DNA from: Nitrospirae bacterium JdFR-85
GTDB taxonomy: Bacteria > Nitrospirota > Thermodesulfovibrionia > Thermodesulfovibrionales > JdFR-85
Assembly (NCBI GenBank): GCA_002011745.1
Contig: MTOU01000013.1
Span: forward strand, 62,186 to 126,185
Reading direction: 5' to 3'
Length of the DNA: 64,000 bases
Positions 44,209-52,475 of this stretch are shown one piece after another (position 1 is the stretch's first letter; each line of letters begins with the position of its first letter). Below the pieces are notes generated by a model. It was not told where the DNA came from. It saw only the letters and a program-made list of their open reading frames with translations, and ran no database searches. The position numbers were made by a program, and so were the translations under genes.

Positions 44209-45413
44209 GCACTCGGGTAGTAGTAACAGGTCTGGGAGTAGTCTCCTCCATCGGTACAGGATGGCAGGAGTTTTGGAGTAATCTGCTTAATGGAAAATCA
44301 GGTATAAGTGATATCACCTCTATCGATACTTCAGCACACTTCACCCATAAAGGTGGGGAAATAAAAGACTTCAATCCCCAAAAGTTTATCCCAGAAGCCC
44401 TTATGAAGAGCTATAGTCGAGCAACCATACTTGCTGTTGTAGCAGCAAAACAGGCATTCTTAGATGCTGCTATTGAGATTCCTTTTGCTCAGGATATCCC
44501 TGTAGGCATCTGTTATGGAACCACCACCGGACCTATTCAGGTTATAGAAGATATTAATAATATCTATTTACAAGAGCAGACTTTCCCCTCTCATCTATTC
44601 TTTCAACTGCCACCACATACCACTGTCTCAGCAATAAGTAAGGAGTTAGGGTTGAAAGGTCCGAGCCTTGTGCTTTCAACAGCCTGTGCTGCTGGTAATT
44701 ATGCAATAGGCTCTGGATATGATCTTATTCGTATGCAGAAGGTAAAGATGGTTGTCTGCTGTGCCAGTGATGCCTTCTCCAGGATTTCCTTTACTGGTTT
44801 TAATCAGTTTAAAGCAGTGGCACCTGAGAAGTGCCAGCCTTTTGATAAAAATCGTAAAGGTATGATGGTAGCTGAGGGTGCAGGTGCCCTTATATTAGAA
44901 GACTTAGAATATGCAATGAAACGTGGAGCGAAAATATATGCAGAGATTATCGGTTATGGTCTCAGTTGTGATGCAAGACACATGACATCTCCTTCTGTTG
45001 ATGGAATTGTGGCTTGTATGAAGAAGGCACTTAAAGAGGCCGGGATCTCACCAGAGGATGTGGACTATATTTCTGCCCATGGTACAGGTACATTAGCAAA
45101 TGACAGAACAGAGTGTGCTGCTATAAAGGAGGTTTTTGGAAAACGTTATAAGGAGATTCCGATAAGTTCGATAAAATCCATGTTGGGGCATACAATGGGA
45201 GCAGCATCAGCCTTAGAGGCGATTGCGTGTACACTTGCCATAAAGCATAGTATTATACCTCCTACGATAAACTTTGAAACACCCGATCCAGAGTGTGATA
45301 TTAATTGTGTTCCTAACAAGGCACGGAAGCACGAAGTAAACTATGTCCTTAATAACTCTTATGCCTTTGGGGGAAATAATGCCTCAGTGGTACTGAAGAG
45401 ATTTGTTGAATAA
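44205..45413 (+). CDS. Active beta-ketoacyl-ACP synthase (KS-alpha / FabF-like)
   Basis: 402 residues, the same length as the preceding gene. The catalytic triad is intact: Cys161 in STACAAGNYAI, His292 in SAHGTGT and His329 in SMLGHTMGAA, with Lys324 in SSIKS. The GGNN of YAFGGNNASVVLKR closes the active site. It would condense malonyl-ACP with a growing acyl chain. With the degenerate partner translated immediately upstream (four-base overlap), a heterodimer is expected, as in type II PKS or aryl-polyene systems. A 36-base gap with an AAGGAGG site leads to the ACP. Confidence 0.93.
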   Translation: MSTRVVVTGLGVVSSIGTGWQEFWSNLLNGKSGISDITSIDTSAHFTHKGGEIKDFNPQKFIPEALMKSYSRATILAVVAAKQAFLDAAIEIPFAQDIPVGICYGTTTGPIQVIEDINNIYLQEQTFPSHLFFQLPPHTTVSAISKELGLKGPSLVLSTACAAGNYAIGSGYDLIRMQKVKMVVCCASDAFSRISFTGFNQFKAVAPEKCQPFDKNRKGMMVAEGAGALILEDLEYAMKRGAKIYAEIIGYGLSCDARHMTSPSVDGIVACMKKALKEAGISPEDVDYISAHGTGTLANDRTECAAIKEVFGKRYKEIPISSIKSMLGHTMGAASALEAIACTLAIKHSIIPPTINFETPDPECDINCVPNKARKHEVNYVLNNSYAFGGNNASVVLKRFVE

Positions 45414-45449
45414 TATTGTAAAATAAATAATTATAAGAAGGAGGACACT

Positions 45450-45713
45450 ATGGTTAATAATATTCAGAAAGAAATTATCTCTATTATTTCTGATGTAACA
45501 GGCTTTGAACCAGAAGAGATTACATTGGAGTCAAATTTCTACAATGACTTAGAAGTGGATTCTGTTAAGGCTATTGAGATAGTTGTTGCCATAGAAAAAA
45601 GATTTAAAGTAAGTATAAGAGATGAAGAGATACCAAACATTACAACAGTAATGCAGGCTGTAGATATTGTAAAGAAACTGCTTAAGGAAAAAGAGGAGAA
45701 TGTCCAGGTATAG
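45450..45713 (+). CDS. Acyl carrier protein
   Basis: 87 residues. The phosphopantetheine attachment serine is Ser38 in DLEVDSVKAIEIVVAIEKRF, which matches D-S-(V/L). The helical framework (IISIISDVTGFEPEEITLESNFYNDL, SIRDEEIPNITTVMQAVDIV) is complete. It carries acyl intermediates for the ketosynthase pair. Its own strong AAGGAGG site suggests high translation relative to the enzymes, as expected for a carrier. The stop lies inside the next gene (14-base overlap). No phosphopantetheinyl transferase is in the window. Confidence 0.93.
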   Translation: MVNNIQKEIISIISDVTGFEPEEITLESNFYNDLEVDSVKAIEIVVAIEKRFKVSIRDEEIPNITTVMQAVDIVKKLLKEKEENVQV

Positions 45714-47124
45714 CAGTGAAGAATATGATGTAATAATTATTGGTGCAGGTATTGGAGGCCTGGTATGTGGCTGTTACCTTGCAAAGGCAGGCATGAAGGT
45801 ACTTATCTGTGAACAGCACAATAAGCCTGGCGGATACTGCACTTCTTTTAAACGGAAAGGTTTTACTTTTGACGCAGCCCCTCACTGCTTTGGATCATAT
45901 AGAGAAGGCGGGGTTATGAGGAAGATATTAAAAGAGCTTGAAGTAGATAAAAAATTAACTATCATAAGACCTGACCCTTCTGATATCATTATAACACCTG
46001 ATTATAAAATTCCTTTCTGGAACGATTTAGAAAGGACAATAAATGAGTTTCAAAAAATTTTTCCAAAAGAACGTAATATAAGAAAATTTTTTTATTTATT
46101 GTTAGATACTAATCCTAAATCCTTTTCTAAGATGAGAAATCTGACTTTCGGAGAACTATTGGATGAATATTTCACTGATGAAAAATTAAAAGCAATTTTA
46201 TCCTTACCTTTTTTCGGAATCGGTGGATTACCCTCCTTTTTAATGTCTGCCTTTGTAGGAGCCAAACTCTTTTCAGAGTTTCTCCTTGATGGAGGATACT
46301 ATCCGAAAGGTGGAATGCAGACACTATCTGATGCATTAGCAGAAAGGTTTAAAGAATTTGGAGGCGAATTATTATTATCATCTCGTGTTAAAAAAATAAA
46401 AGTAAAAGATAATATAGTCAAAGGTGTAATATTGGAAAATAATACTTTTTTACCTTCAAAGTATGTTATTTCAAATTGTGATGCCAGACAGACTTTTTTA
46501 AAACTTATAGGTAAAGAAAAACTTACAACCGAATTTTACAATAAACTGAACAATATGATACCTTCAAACTCGAATTTTATTATATATTTAGGAGTAGATG
46601 CTTCTTTTAAGCCTCTTTACAATCCTGGTTCTTTTATATATTATTTTTCTTCTTATTCTATACAAAAAATCTACCAATCTATCCAAACGGGAGATATTGA
46701 AAAATATAATGTATTTTTGTTACGTGTCGCTCATGATAAATCAACTATATATGCAGGCATTCCTGTCACATACAAAAACAAAAATTATTGGAAAAAAAAT
46801 AAATATAAATTTTTAGAGACATGCATAGAAAAAATAAAGTGGTGTACTTCTCAGGATTTATTAAAACATATAGTTTATAAAGATGCAGCTACACCAATTA
46901 CTTTGCACAAATATACTTATAATTATAAAGGTGCATCTTTTGGATGGGCTGGCATTACTTCACAATTTTCAGTACCAGACTTTAGAAAACCATCTTTTAT
47001 TCAAAATCTATTTTTAACAGGTCATTGGACTACTTTAGGAGTGGGTATATCTGGCACAGCATATGTAGGATATGATACTGCAAAGATACTTCTAAGAAAA
47101 GAAAAACCTAAAGAAACTAAATAA
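45700..47124 (+). CDS. FAD-dependent phytoene-desaturase/carotenoid-isomerase-like oxidoreductase
   Basis: 474 residues. The N-terminal Rossmann motif is VIIIGAGIGGLVCGCYLAKAGMKVLICE with CGGYC-like KPGGYCTSF. A substrate-domain GGMQTLSDALAERF and the C-terminal FAD closure GHWTTLGVGISGTAYVGYDTA are typical of CrtI, CRTISO and related desaturases. It would oxidise, isomerise or saturate a polyene-like or long acyl substrate. No phytoene synthase or other carotenoid gene is here, so an acyl or polyketide substrate is favoured by context. From about 46,000 the DNA is much richer in A+T, with long A/T runs and AAA/AAT/TTT codons unlike upstream genes, suggesting a different origin or weaker codon selection. 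Confidence 0.85.
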   Translation: MSRYSSEEYDVIIIGAGIGGLVCGCYLAKAGMKVLICEQHNKPGGYCTSFKRKGFTFDAAPHCFGSYREGGVMRKILKELEVDKKLTIIRPDPSDIIITPDYKIPFWNDLERTINEFQKIFPKERNIRKFFYLLLDTNPKSFSKMRNLTFGELLDEYFTDEKLKAILSLPFFGIGGLPSFLMSAFVGAKLFSEFLLDGGYYPKGGMQTLSDALAERFKEFGGELLLSSRVKKIKVKDNIVKGVILENNTFLPSKYVISNCDARQTFLKLIGKEKLTTEFYNKLNNMIPSNSNFIIYLGVDASFKPLYNPGSFIYYFSSYSIQKIYQSIQTGDIEKYNVFLLRVAHDKSTIYAGIPVTYKNKNYWKKNKYKFLETCIEKIKWCTSQDLLKHIVYKDAATPITLHKYTYNYKGASFGWAGITSQFSVPDFRKPSFIQNLFLTGHWTTLGVGISGTAYVGYDTAKILLRKEKPKETK

Positions 47125-47126
47125 TC

Positions 47127-48854
47127 ATGAGCAAAAAGGAATACATACAAGAAGAGCTATTAAAAACAACACATTCTTTTACTCAATTACTATTATCAAT
47201 TGCTGCTATTGTGATCCTTTTATTAAGTATATTAGACTATTTTGTCACACCAGAATATTTTAAAACTTTTTTCATATATAGAATAATAGCTGCTTCATTA
47301 TATGGAATATTATTTTTAATTTTCCGAAAAGTCAAAAAATTTGCTTCTCTTTTTATTATTATAGCCGCCTTAATAGTATCTATAATGATTGAGTTAATGA
47401 TTTTTCCACTAGGAGGACACCAATCTCCTTACTATGTAGGTTTTATTGTAGTTTTTGTCTTTTTATTCGGACTTCTTCCAATTTCTTTTGAAATGTCTAT
47501 AATTTTATCTTCAATAATATATGGAACTTACTTGTTTCCTATTTTAATATTTGATAATATTACCAATCCTCGCATCTTTATCAATAACAACATTTTCTTA
47601 ACGGCAACACTTATGGGGGGTCTTATATGGAGGTATATAAACCACAGAATTCATGTCAACAAACTATCCCTTGAATACGATCTTGCACAGGAACGGCAGC
47701 GTCTTAAGCTTTACTCTGAACAGCTTGAGTATCTTGTTGCGGAACGGACCAAGGAGCTTAAAAAGTCCGAAACCATGTTAAGGTCATTGTTTGAACAGGC
47801 TACAGATGGGATACTGATTATGAATGACAATGGAATCATTACTGATGCAAACGAAAAGGCATGTGAAATCTATGGATTTGATAAGGAATCATTAATTGGA
47901 ACAAATATAGAATTCTTTGAGACAGAAAAGAATAAACACTTATGGGCAGAAAGAAAAAAGAGACTTCTTAATGGAGAATCGCTCTTTTTTGAAACTCAAC
48001 ATCAGAGAAAGGATGGAAGTATAGTCTCTATCGAGATAAGTGCAAAGGCTATAGAACTTGAGAGCGGAAGGGTGATTCAGGCATTCTGCAGAGATGTTAC
48101 AGAAAAGAAGAGACTGCAACAACAACTGCTACAGTCTCAAAAACTGGAAAGTATAGGCCAGCTTGCTGGTGGCATAGCACACGATTTTAATAATTTCCTT
48201 ACAGTTATTATGGGATATTCAGAACTCCTTTCACAGAATCCAAAATTAGACGAAAGAAGTCTCCATATGATTAAACAGATTACACGTTCTGCCAGTCAGG
48301 CATCCCAGATTGTAGAAAAGCTTCTGAAATTCTCCAGAAGGGGTGATATTGAACGCACCAAGGTTAACTTGAACAATATAATCAATGAAACTCATGAGAT
48401 GCTGGAAAGATTTTTACCAAGAGAGGTAAAAATCAGAAAAGAATTACATGAGCCTCTTCCACTTGTAGAGGCCGATCCTAATCAGATGGAACAGGTCTTG
48501 ATGAATCTGGTAATAAATGCAAAAGATGCGATGCCAAATGGAGGAACTATAACAATTAATACAGCTCTCACATTCTTAGACAAAGATGAAGCCGGTGTAG
48601 CTAATATAAGACCAGGAGAGTATGTAAAAGTATCGATATCTGATACAGGCAAAGGCATTCCTGAGGAAAATCTGCCCCATATATTTGAACCCTTTTTCAC
48701 CACTAAAGGGAAAGACAAGGGAACAGGACTTGGTCTTGCCATGGTATATGGAATAGTTAAAGAACATGGCGGTCATATTACAGTCAAAAGCAAATTAAAT
48801 AAAGGGACTACATTTGAGGTCTATTTACCAGTAAACACAATTTCATCTTTTTAA
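47127..48854 (+). CDS. Membrane-bound PAS sensor histidine kinase
   Basis: 575 residues. Five to six hydrophobic segments lie within residues 19-170 with no large periplasmic loop, followed by a coiled coil (YDLAQERQRLKLYSEQLEYLV). A PAS domain spans about 215-328 (MLRSLFEQATDGILIMNDNG). The HisKA phosphorylation site is His352 in GGIAHDFNNFLTVIMGY. The HATPase domain has LVINAKDAMPNGG, DTGKGIPEENL and GTGLGLAMVYGIV. No receiver domain is attached and no response regulator is adjacent. It starts two bases after the FAD oxidoreductase stop, so it is probably in the same operon. The membrane part is AT-rich like the preceding gene, while the kinase part has the local average composition. Confidence 0.9.
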   Translation: MSKKEYIQEELLKTTHSFTQLLLSIAAIVILLLSILDYFVTPEYFKTFFIYRIIAASLYGILFLIFRKVKKFASLFIIIAALIVSIMIELMIFPLGGHQSPYYVGFIVVFVFLFGLLPISFEMSIILSSIIYGTYLFPILIFDNITNPRIFINNNIFLTATLMGGLIWRYINHRIHVNKLSLEYDLAQERQRLKLYSEQLEYLVAERTKELKKSETMLRSLFEQATDGILIMNDNGIITDANEKACEIYGFDKESLIGTNIEFFETEKNKHLWAERKKRLLNGESLFFETQHQRKDGSIVSIEISAKAIELESGRVIQAFCRDVTEKKRLQQQLLQSQKLESIGQLAGGIAHDFNNFLTVIMGYSELLSQNPKLDERSLHMIKQITRSASQASQIVEKLLKFSRRGDIERTKVNLNNIINETHEMLERFLPREVKIRKELHEPLPLVEADPNQMEQVLMNLVINAKDAMPNGGTITINTALTFLDKDEAGVANIRPGEYVKVSISDTGKGIPEENLPHIFEPFFTTKGKDKGTGLGLAMVYGIVKEHGGHITVKSKLNKGTTFEVYLPVNTISSF

Positions 48855-48978
48855 AATCTTCAGAATATACCTCAAAGCTCTTTTTAGCAACATCCTGTAT
48901 TGCTAATGGAGAAATAAATTGATCTATGCGATAAAAAACAATTTTTGAGTATACTCAATAGACAGAAAAAAGTTTTAT

Positions 48979-49008
48979 TTGACAGATACCCTTTTGAGAC
49001 CTTAAAAT
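48979..49008 (+). promoter_or_regulatory. Promoter of hemE
   Basis: TTGACA (48979-48984), an 18-bp spacer and TAAAAT (49003-49008). Expected start about 49015, then AGAAGGAGG and the ATG at 49046. The remaining part of the 191-bp gap (48855-48978) shows no gene or clear structure. Confidence 0.6.
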
Positions 49009-49045
49009 TTAATATTTTATGGTTCAGCAGTAAGAAGGAGGCTTT

Positions 49046-50074
49046 ATGAATGACATCTTCTTAAGGGCATGTCGTGGAGAGGCAGTAGAATATACCCCTG
49101 TCTGGATAATGCGTCAGGCAGGAAGATACCTGCCCCAGTATCAGAAGATCAGAGAAAAAGTGGATTTTCTTACTCTGTGTAAGACTCCCGAGCTTGCAGC
49201 AGAGGTGACAGTTCAACCGGTTGATATCCTTGGTGTTGATGCAGCAATTCTATTTTCTGATATTCTTATCCCTGTTGAAGCAATGGGAATGAGGCTCAGG
49301 TTTTATGAGAAGAGAGGCCCTGTACTTAGTAGACCTATTCGGAGTCTGAAGAGTGTAAAAAAACTTAAACCAATAAAACCTGAAGAAGATGTTCCCTTTG
49401 TCTTAAAAACTATTAAAATACTAAGAAGAAGACTTCGCAGGAAAGTGCCTTTGATAGGGTTTGCAGGAGCTCCTTTTACTCTTGCCACTTACATGATTGA
49501 GGGAGGCACCTCAAAACACTTTGTCTATACAAAGACAATGATGTTCAAGACTCCAGATGTCTTCCATTCTCTCATGGAAACCGTAACAGACAGTACTATC
49601 AGATATCTCTCTGCCCAGATAAAGGCAGGAGTACAGGCGATTCAGATATTCGATTCATGGGCAGGAGTGCTTTCCCCAGATGACTACAGGCTCTTTAGTC
49701 TTCCCTATGTAATAAGGATTGTAGAAGAACTAAGTAGCTCTGGCATACCTATTATATATTTTGTGAATAACTGTGCAGGACTTTTGGAAGAGATAAAAAA
49801 GGTGCCATCAGAGGTGATAGGAATCGACTGGAGGGTAGATATAGCAGATGCTATAAAAAGACTTGGCAAAGATCGGGTGATTCAGGGCAATCTTGACCCT
49901 ACAGCTCTCTTCTCAGATCCAGCAACCCTTAGAGAAAAAGTAATAGGAATCCTGCGCAAGGCCAAGAAGGCTAAAGGACATATTTTCAATCTCGGTCATG
50001 GTATACTTCCTCAAAGCTCTCCTGAAATGGCAAAGAGACTGGTTGAGATGGTCCATGAATTCAGCAGTAAATAG
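49046..50074 (+). CDS. hemE: Uroporphyrinogen decarboxylase
   Basis: 342 residues. Signature VWIMRQAGRYLPQYQKIR near the N-terminus, LFSDILIPVEAMGM, PLIGFAGAPFTLATYMIEGG and LGHGILPQSSPE. It decarboxylates uroporphyrinogen III to coproporphyrinogen III in heme synthesis. The catalytic Arg and Asp positions of the first motifs are present. The stop directly abuts the next ATG (TAGATG). Other heme genes are not in the window. Confidence 0.97.
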   Translation: MNDIFLRACRGEAVEYTPVWIMRQAGRYLPQYQKIREKVDFLTLCKTPELAAEVTVQPVDILGVDAAILFSDILIPVEAMGMRLRFYEKRGPVLSRPIRSLKSVKKLKPIKPEEDVPFVLKTIKILRRRLRRKVPLIGFAGAPFTLATYMIEGGTSKHFVYTKTMMFKTPDVFHSLMETVTDSTIRYLSAQIKAGVQAIQIFDSWAGVLSPDDYRLFSLPYVIRIVEELSSSGIPIIYFVNNCAGLLEEIKKVPSEVIGIDWRVDIADAIKRLGKDRVIQGNLDPTALFSDPATLREKVIGILRKAKKAKGHIFNLGHGILPQSSPEMAKRLVEMVHEFSSK

Positions 50075-51283
50075 ATGAGATTGAAATATATCCTTGGCTG
50101 GTGTCTCTATGATTTTGCAAATTCCTCCTATTCTGCGGTTATTGCTGCTGTTGTATTCCCCGTGTACTTTGTAAACACGATTGCACCTTCTCAGCAGGTA
50201 GGTGACCTATGGTGGGGAAGGGCCATCTCCCTGAGCATGGCTATTGTTGCCATCAGTTCGCCCTTTATGGGAGGTATAGCTGACCACTCTGGCAGAAGAA
50301 AACTCATGCTTTTTCTCTACACCCTTACTTGTGCCCTTGCTGTAGGTCTGCTTATCTTCTCAGAGAGCCTCCCCTTGCATTTTATAGTCGCCCTTATCAT
50401 AATTGCAAATACCTCAATGGAGGGGGGACTTGTATTTTATAACGCCTATCTGCCGGACATAGCTCCAAAAGAGTACTACGGTAGAGTCTCTGGATGGGGC
50501 TTTGGTCTTGGATATCTTGGTTCTGCACTCTCGCTCTTTATAAGTATTTCTCTGTTAAAGAAAGGAGCTATCGAGATTGTCTGGCCTATGGTTTCAGTAT
50601 TCTTTATCATATTTTCTCTTCCTCTTTTTATCTTTCTACCACCAGACAGACCTAAGTCAGGAATCCTCATAGCTTCTATTAAAGGTCTAAGAGAAATAAC
50701 AGGGACCTTTAAAAAGATCTTGAAAGATAAGGACTTACGAGGATTCCTCCTTTCTTATTTCTTCTACAAGGATGCTATTAATACAATTATCGTCTTCTCC
50801 AGCATCTTTGCCTCAGTCACCTTAGGATTCACTCCTGAAGAGCTTGTGGTACTTTATCTTGTGGTCCAAGTGATGGCTATGATAGGTGCATTTGTCCTTG
50901 CATCTCCCTCTGACAGGTGGGGACCTAAAAAGGTGGTGATACTTATGGTCCTTTACTGGACTTTACTCACTACCTCTGCACTTTTTATAAATAAAAAAGT
51001 TTTCTGGGCAGTTGCAATCTTAGGAGGTTTAGGGCTTGGAAGTATCCAGTCCGCTTCACGAGCCCTGTTTTCTAAATTCATTCCATCTGGATCTGAGGCA
51101 GAGTATTTTGGTTTTTACTCCCTCGTGGGTAAAAGCTCAGCCATTGTTGGGCCTCTGATTTTTGGAAGTATCTCCTTTCTTGCAGGAAATCAGAGGTTTG
51201 CGGTCTTGTCAATAATAATCCTTTTTATCTTAGGACTTATATGTATACTGCCTGTTAAAGAGCCTTCTCAGACAAGTCCATAG
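50075..51283 (+). CDS. MFS transporter, UMF1 family
   Basis: 402 residues, 12 predicted membrane helices. The N-terminal WCLYDFANSSYSAVIAAVVFPVYFVN is the hallmark of the UMF1 (Atg22-like) family. Other typical parts are the loop GGIADHSGRRKLMLFLY and the PEELVVLYLVVQVMAMIGAFVLASPSDRWGPKK half-repeat. The substrate is unknown; related yeast Atg22 exports amino acids. It is translated straight after hemE and may be co-regulated. Its last 16 bases overlap convergent dapA. Confidence 0.88.
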   Translation: MRLKYILGWCLYDFANSSYSAVIAAVVFPVYFVNTIAPSQQVGDLWWGRAISLSMAIVAISSPFMGGIADHSGRRKLMLFLYTLTCALAVGLLIFSESLPLHFIVALIIIANTSMEGGLVFYNAYLPDIAPKEYYGRVSGWGFGLGYLGSALSLFISISLLKKGAIEIVWPMVSVFFIIFSLPLFIFLPPDRPKSGILIASIKGLREITGTFKKILKDKDLRGFLLSYFFYKDAINTIIVFSSIFASVTLGFTPEELVVLYLVVQVMAMIGAFVLASPSDRWGPKKVVILMVLYWTLLTTSALFINKKVFWAVAILGGLGLGSIQSASRALFSKFIPSGSEAEYFGFYSLVGKSSAIVGPLIFGSISFLAGNQRFAVLSIIILFILGLICILPVKEPSQTSP

Positions 51284-52140
51284 TCTTTCATAACTGAATG
51301 GAGCTTCTCTTTATTCTTCTCTGACATCTCACACAGAGGCAGTCTCATCTCCTCTTTTATCTTACCCATCATAGCAAGGGCAGTTTTAACCGGTATCGGG
51401 TTAGTTTCAAGAAACATAGCGGCATTCAGAGGTTCAAGATAGTAATGTATATCTCTGGCTTCATCAATTCTGCCTTCTTCGCAGAGTCTACACATTTCAG
51501 ACACCTTCTTTGGCATCACATTTGCTGTAACAGATATCACGCCCTTGCCCCCAAGCATAAGTAGGGGAAATGTAGTGAAATCATCACCAGACAAGACAGT
51601 GATCTTATCACCACAGAGCCTTATAATATCGCTTACCTGTCTCATATTACCACTTGCCTCTTTGATGGCAACTATATTTTCTATCTCAGCAAGTCGTGCC
51701 ACCGTCTCTGGAGTAATATTGATAGCAGTTCTGCTCGGTACGTTGTACAGAACCAGTGGAAGACTTACGGAATCAGCCACTGTTCTGTAGTGACGGTATA
51801 TTCCCTCCTGTGTAGGTTTGTTATAGTAAGGTGCAACAAGCAGTGCCCCATCAGCGCCCAGCTTCTCTGCTTCCTTTGTCATCATTATGGTCTCTTCAGT
51901 GGAGTTAGCACCAGTGCCTGCAATAACAGGAATTCTCTTATTAACCTTATTAACCACAATCTCGATTACACGGTAATGTTCTTCATAGTTTAATGTGGCT
52001 GACTCGCCGGTGGTACCTACAGGTACGATAGCATTGGTTCCTTCAGATATATGCCATTCTACGAGCTCTTCCAAGGCCCTTTCATCAACCTTCCCATCTC
52101 TAAAAGGTGTAACAATTGCTACTATTGAACCTTTAAACAT
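51268..52140 (-). CDS. dapA: 4-hydroxy-tetrahydrodipicolinate synthase
   Basis: 290 residues, TIM barrel. It has IVAIVTPFRDGKVDERAL, VPVGTTGESATL, the tyrosine in LVLYNVPSRTAINI and the Schiff-base lysine in NIVAIKEASGNM, then ITVLSGDDF. It condenses pyruvate with aspartate semialdehyde at the head of lysine and diaminopimelate synthesis. It follows the PilZ gene and belongs to the lysA-dapF-pilZ-dapA set on the minus strand. The 3' end overlaps the transporter gene by 16 bases. Confidence 0.96.
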   Translation of the reverse strand: MFKGSIVAIVTPFRDGKVDERALEELVEWHISEGTNAIVPVGTTGESATLNYEEHYRVIEIVVNKVNKRIPVIAGTGANSTEETIMMTKEAEKLGADGALLVAPYYNKPTQEGIYRHYRTVADSVSLPLVLYNVPSRTAINITPETVARLAEIENIVAIKEASGNMRQVSDIIRLCGDKITVLSGDDFTTFPLLMLGGKGVISVTANVMPKKVSEMCRLCEEGRIDEARDIHYYLEPLNAAMFLETNPIPVKTALAMMGKIKEEMRLPLCEMSEKNKEKLHSVMKDYGLV

Positions 52141-52157
52141 ACCTACCTCCCTTTATA

Positions 52158-52475
52158 TTAATCCTTGTATCTGAAACCAAGCCCTACCTGGTAATGGTCA
52201 TCCATTTTCTTGATCCATTTTACAAGACCATATTGGGGTATATTCTGGCCTCCATCATGTTTAATAGTAATAACATGTCCTCTCTGGAGGGGATAGGTGG
52301 TTATCATCCCAAACCCTTTCTCAGAGATATCGATAATCTTACCCTCTGCCTCTACCCTCACTGGCATACCAAATTCAATATTTGTAACAGAGAATTTGAT
52401 ATCATAATCAACTGCCTTTCTCGGAGCTTCTCTTCTGTCTTGCTGTTCTGAGGGTGCCTGTTTTAATTGTTCCAT
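52158..52475 (-). CDS. Single-domain PilZ protein
   Basis: 105 residues. The c-di-GMP signature is complete: R-E-A-P-R near residue 15-20 and D-I-S-E-K-G later, on a beta-barrel scaffold (VRVEAEGKIIDISEKGFGMIT, GHVITIKHDGG, WIKKMDDHYQVGLGFRY). It likely binds c-di-GMP and acts on an unknown partner. The ATG is supported by AGAGGAGGTG, a strong ribosome site that lies within dapF. The first 68 bases overlap the dapF 3' end. A signalling gene inside a lysine operon is unusual. Confidence 0.85.
   Translation of the reverse strand: MEQLKQAPSEQQDRREAPRKAVDYDIKFSVTNIEFGMPVRVEAEGKIIDISEKGFGMITTYPLQRGHVITIKHDGGQNIPQYGLVKWIKKMDDHYQVGLGFRYKD

Noticed and set aside
45414-45449. Separate promoter before the ACP gene
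   Set aside because: TTGAAT and AT-rich -10-like sequence are present but the match is weak in a very AT-rich spacer. Operon read-through is enough.
46598-46816. 72-aa hydrophobic ORF within the FAD oxidoreductase gene
   Set aside because: Leu/Ile-rich reading of an AT-rich stretch in another frame. No ribosome site.
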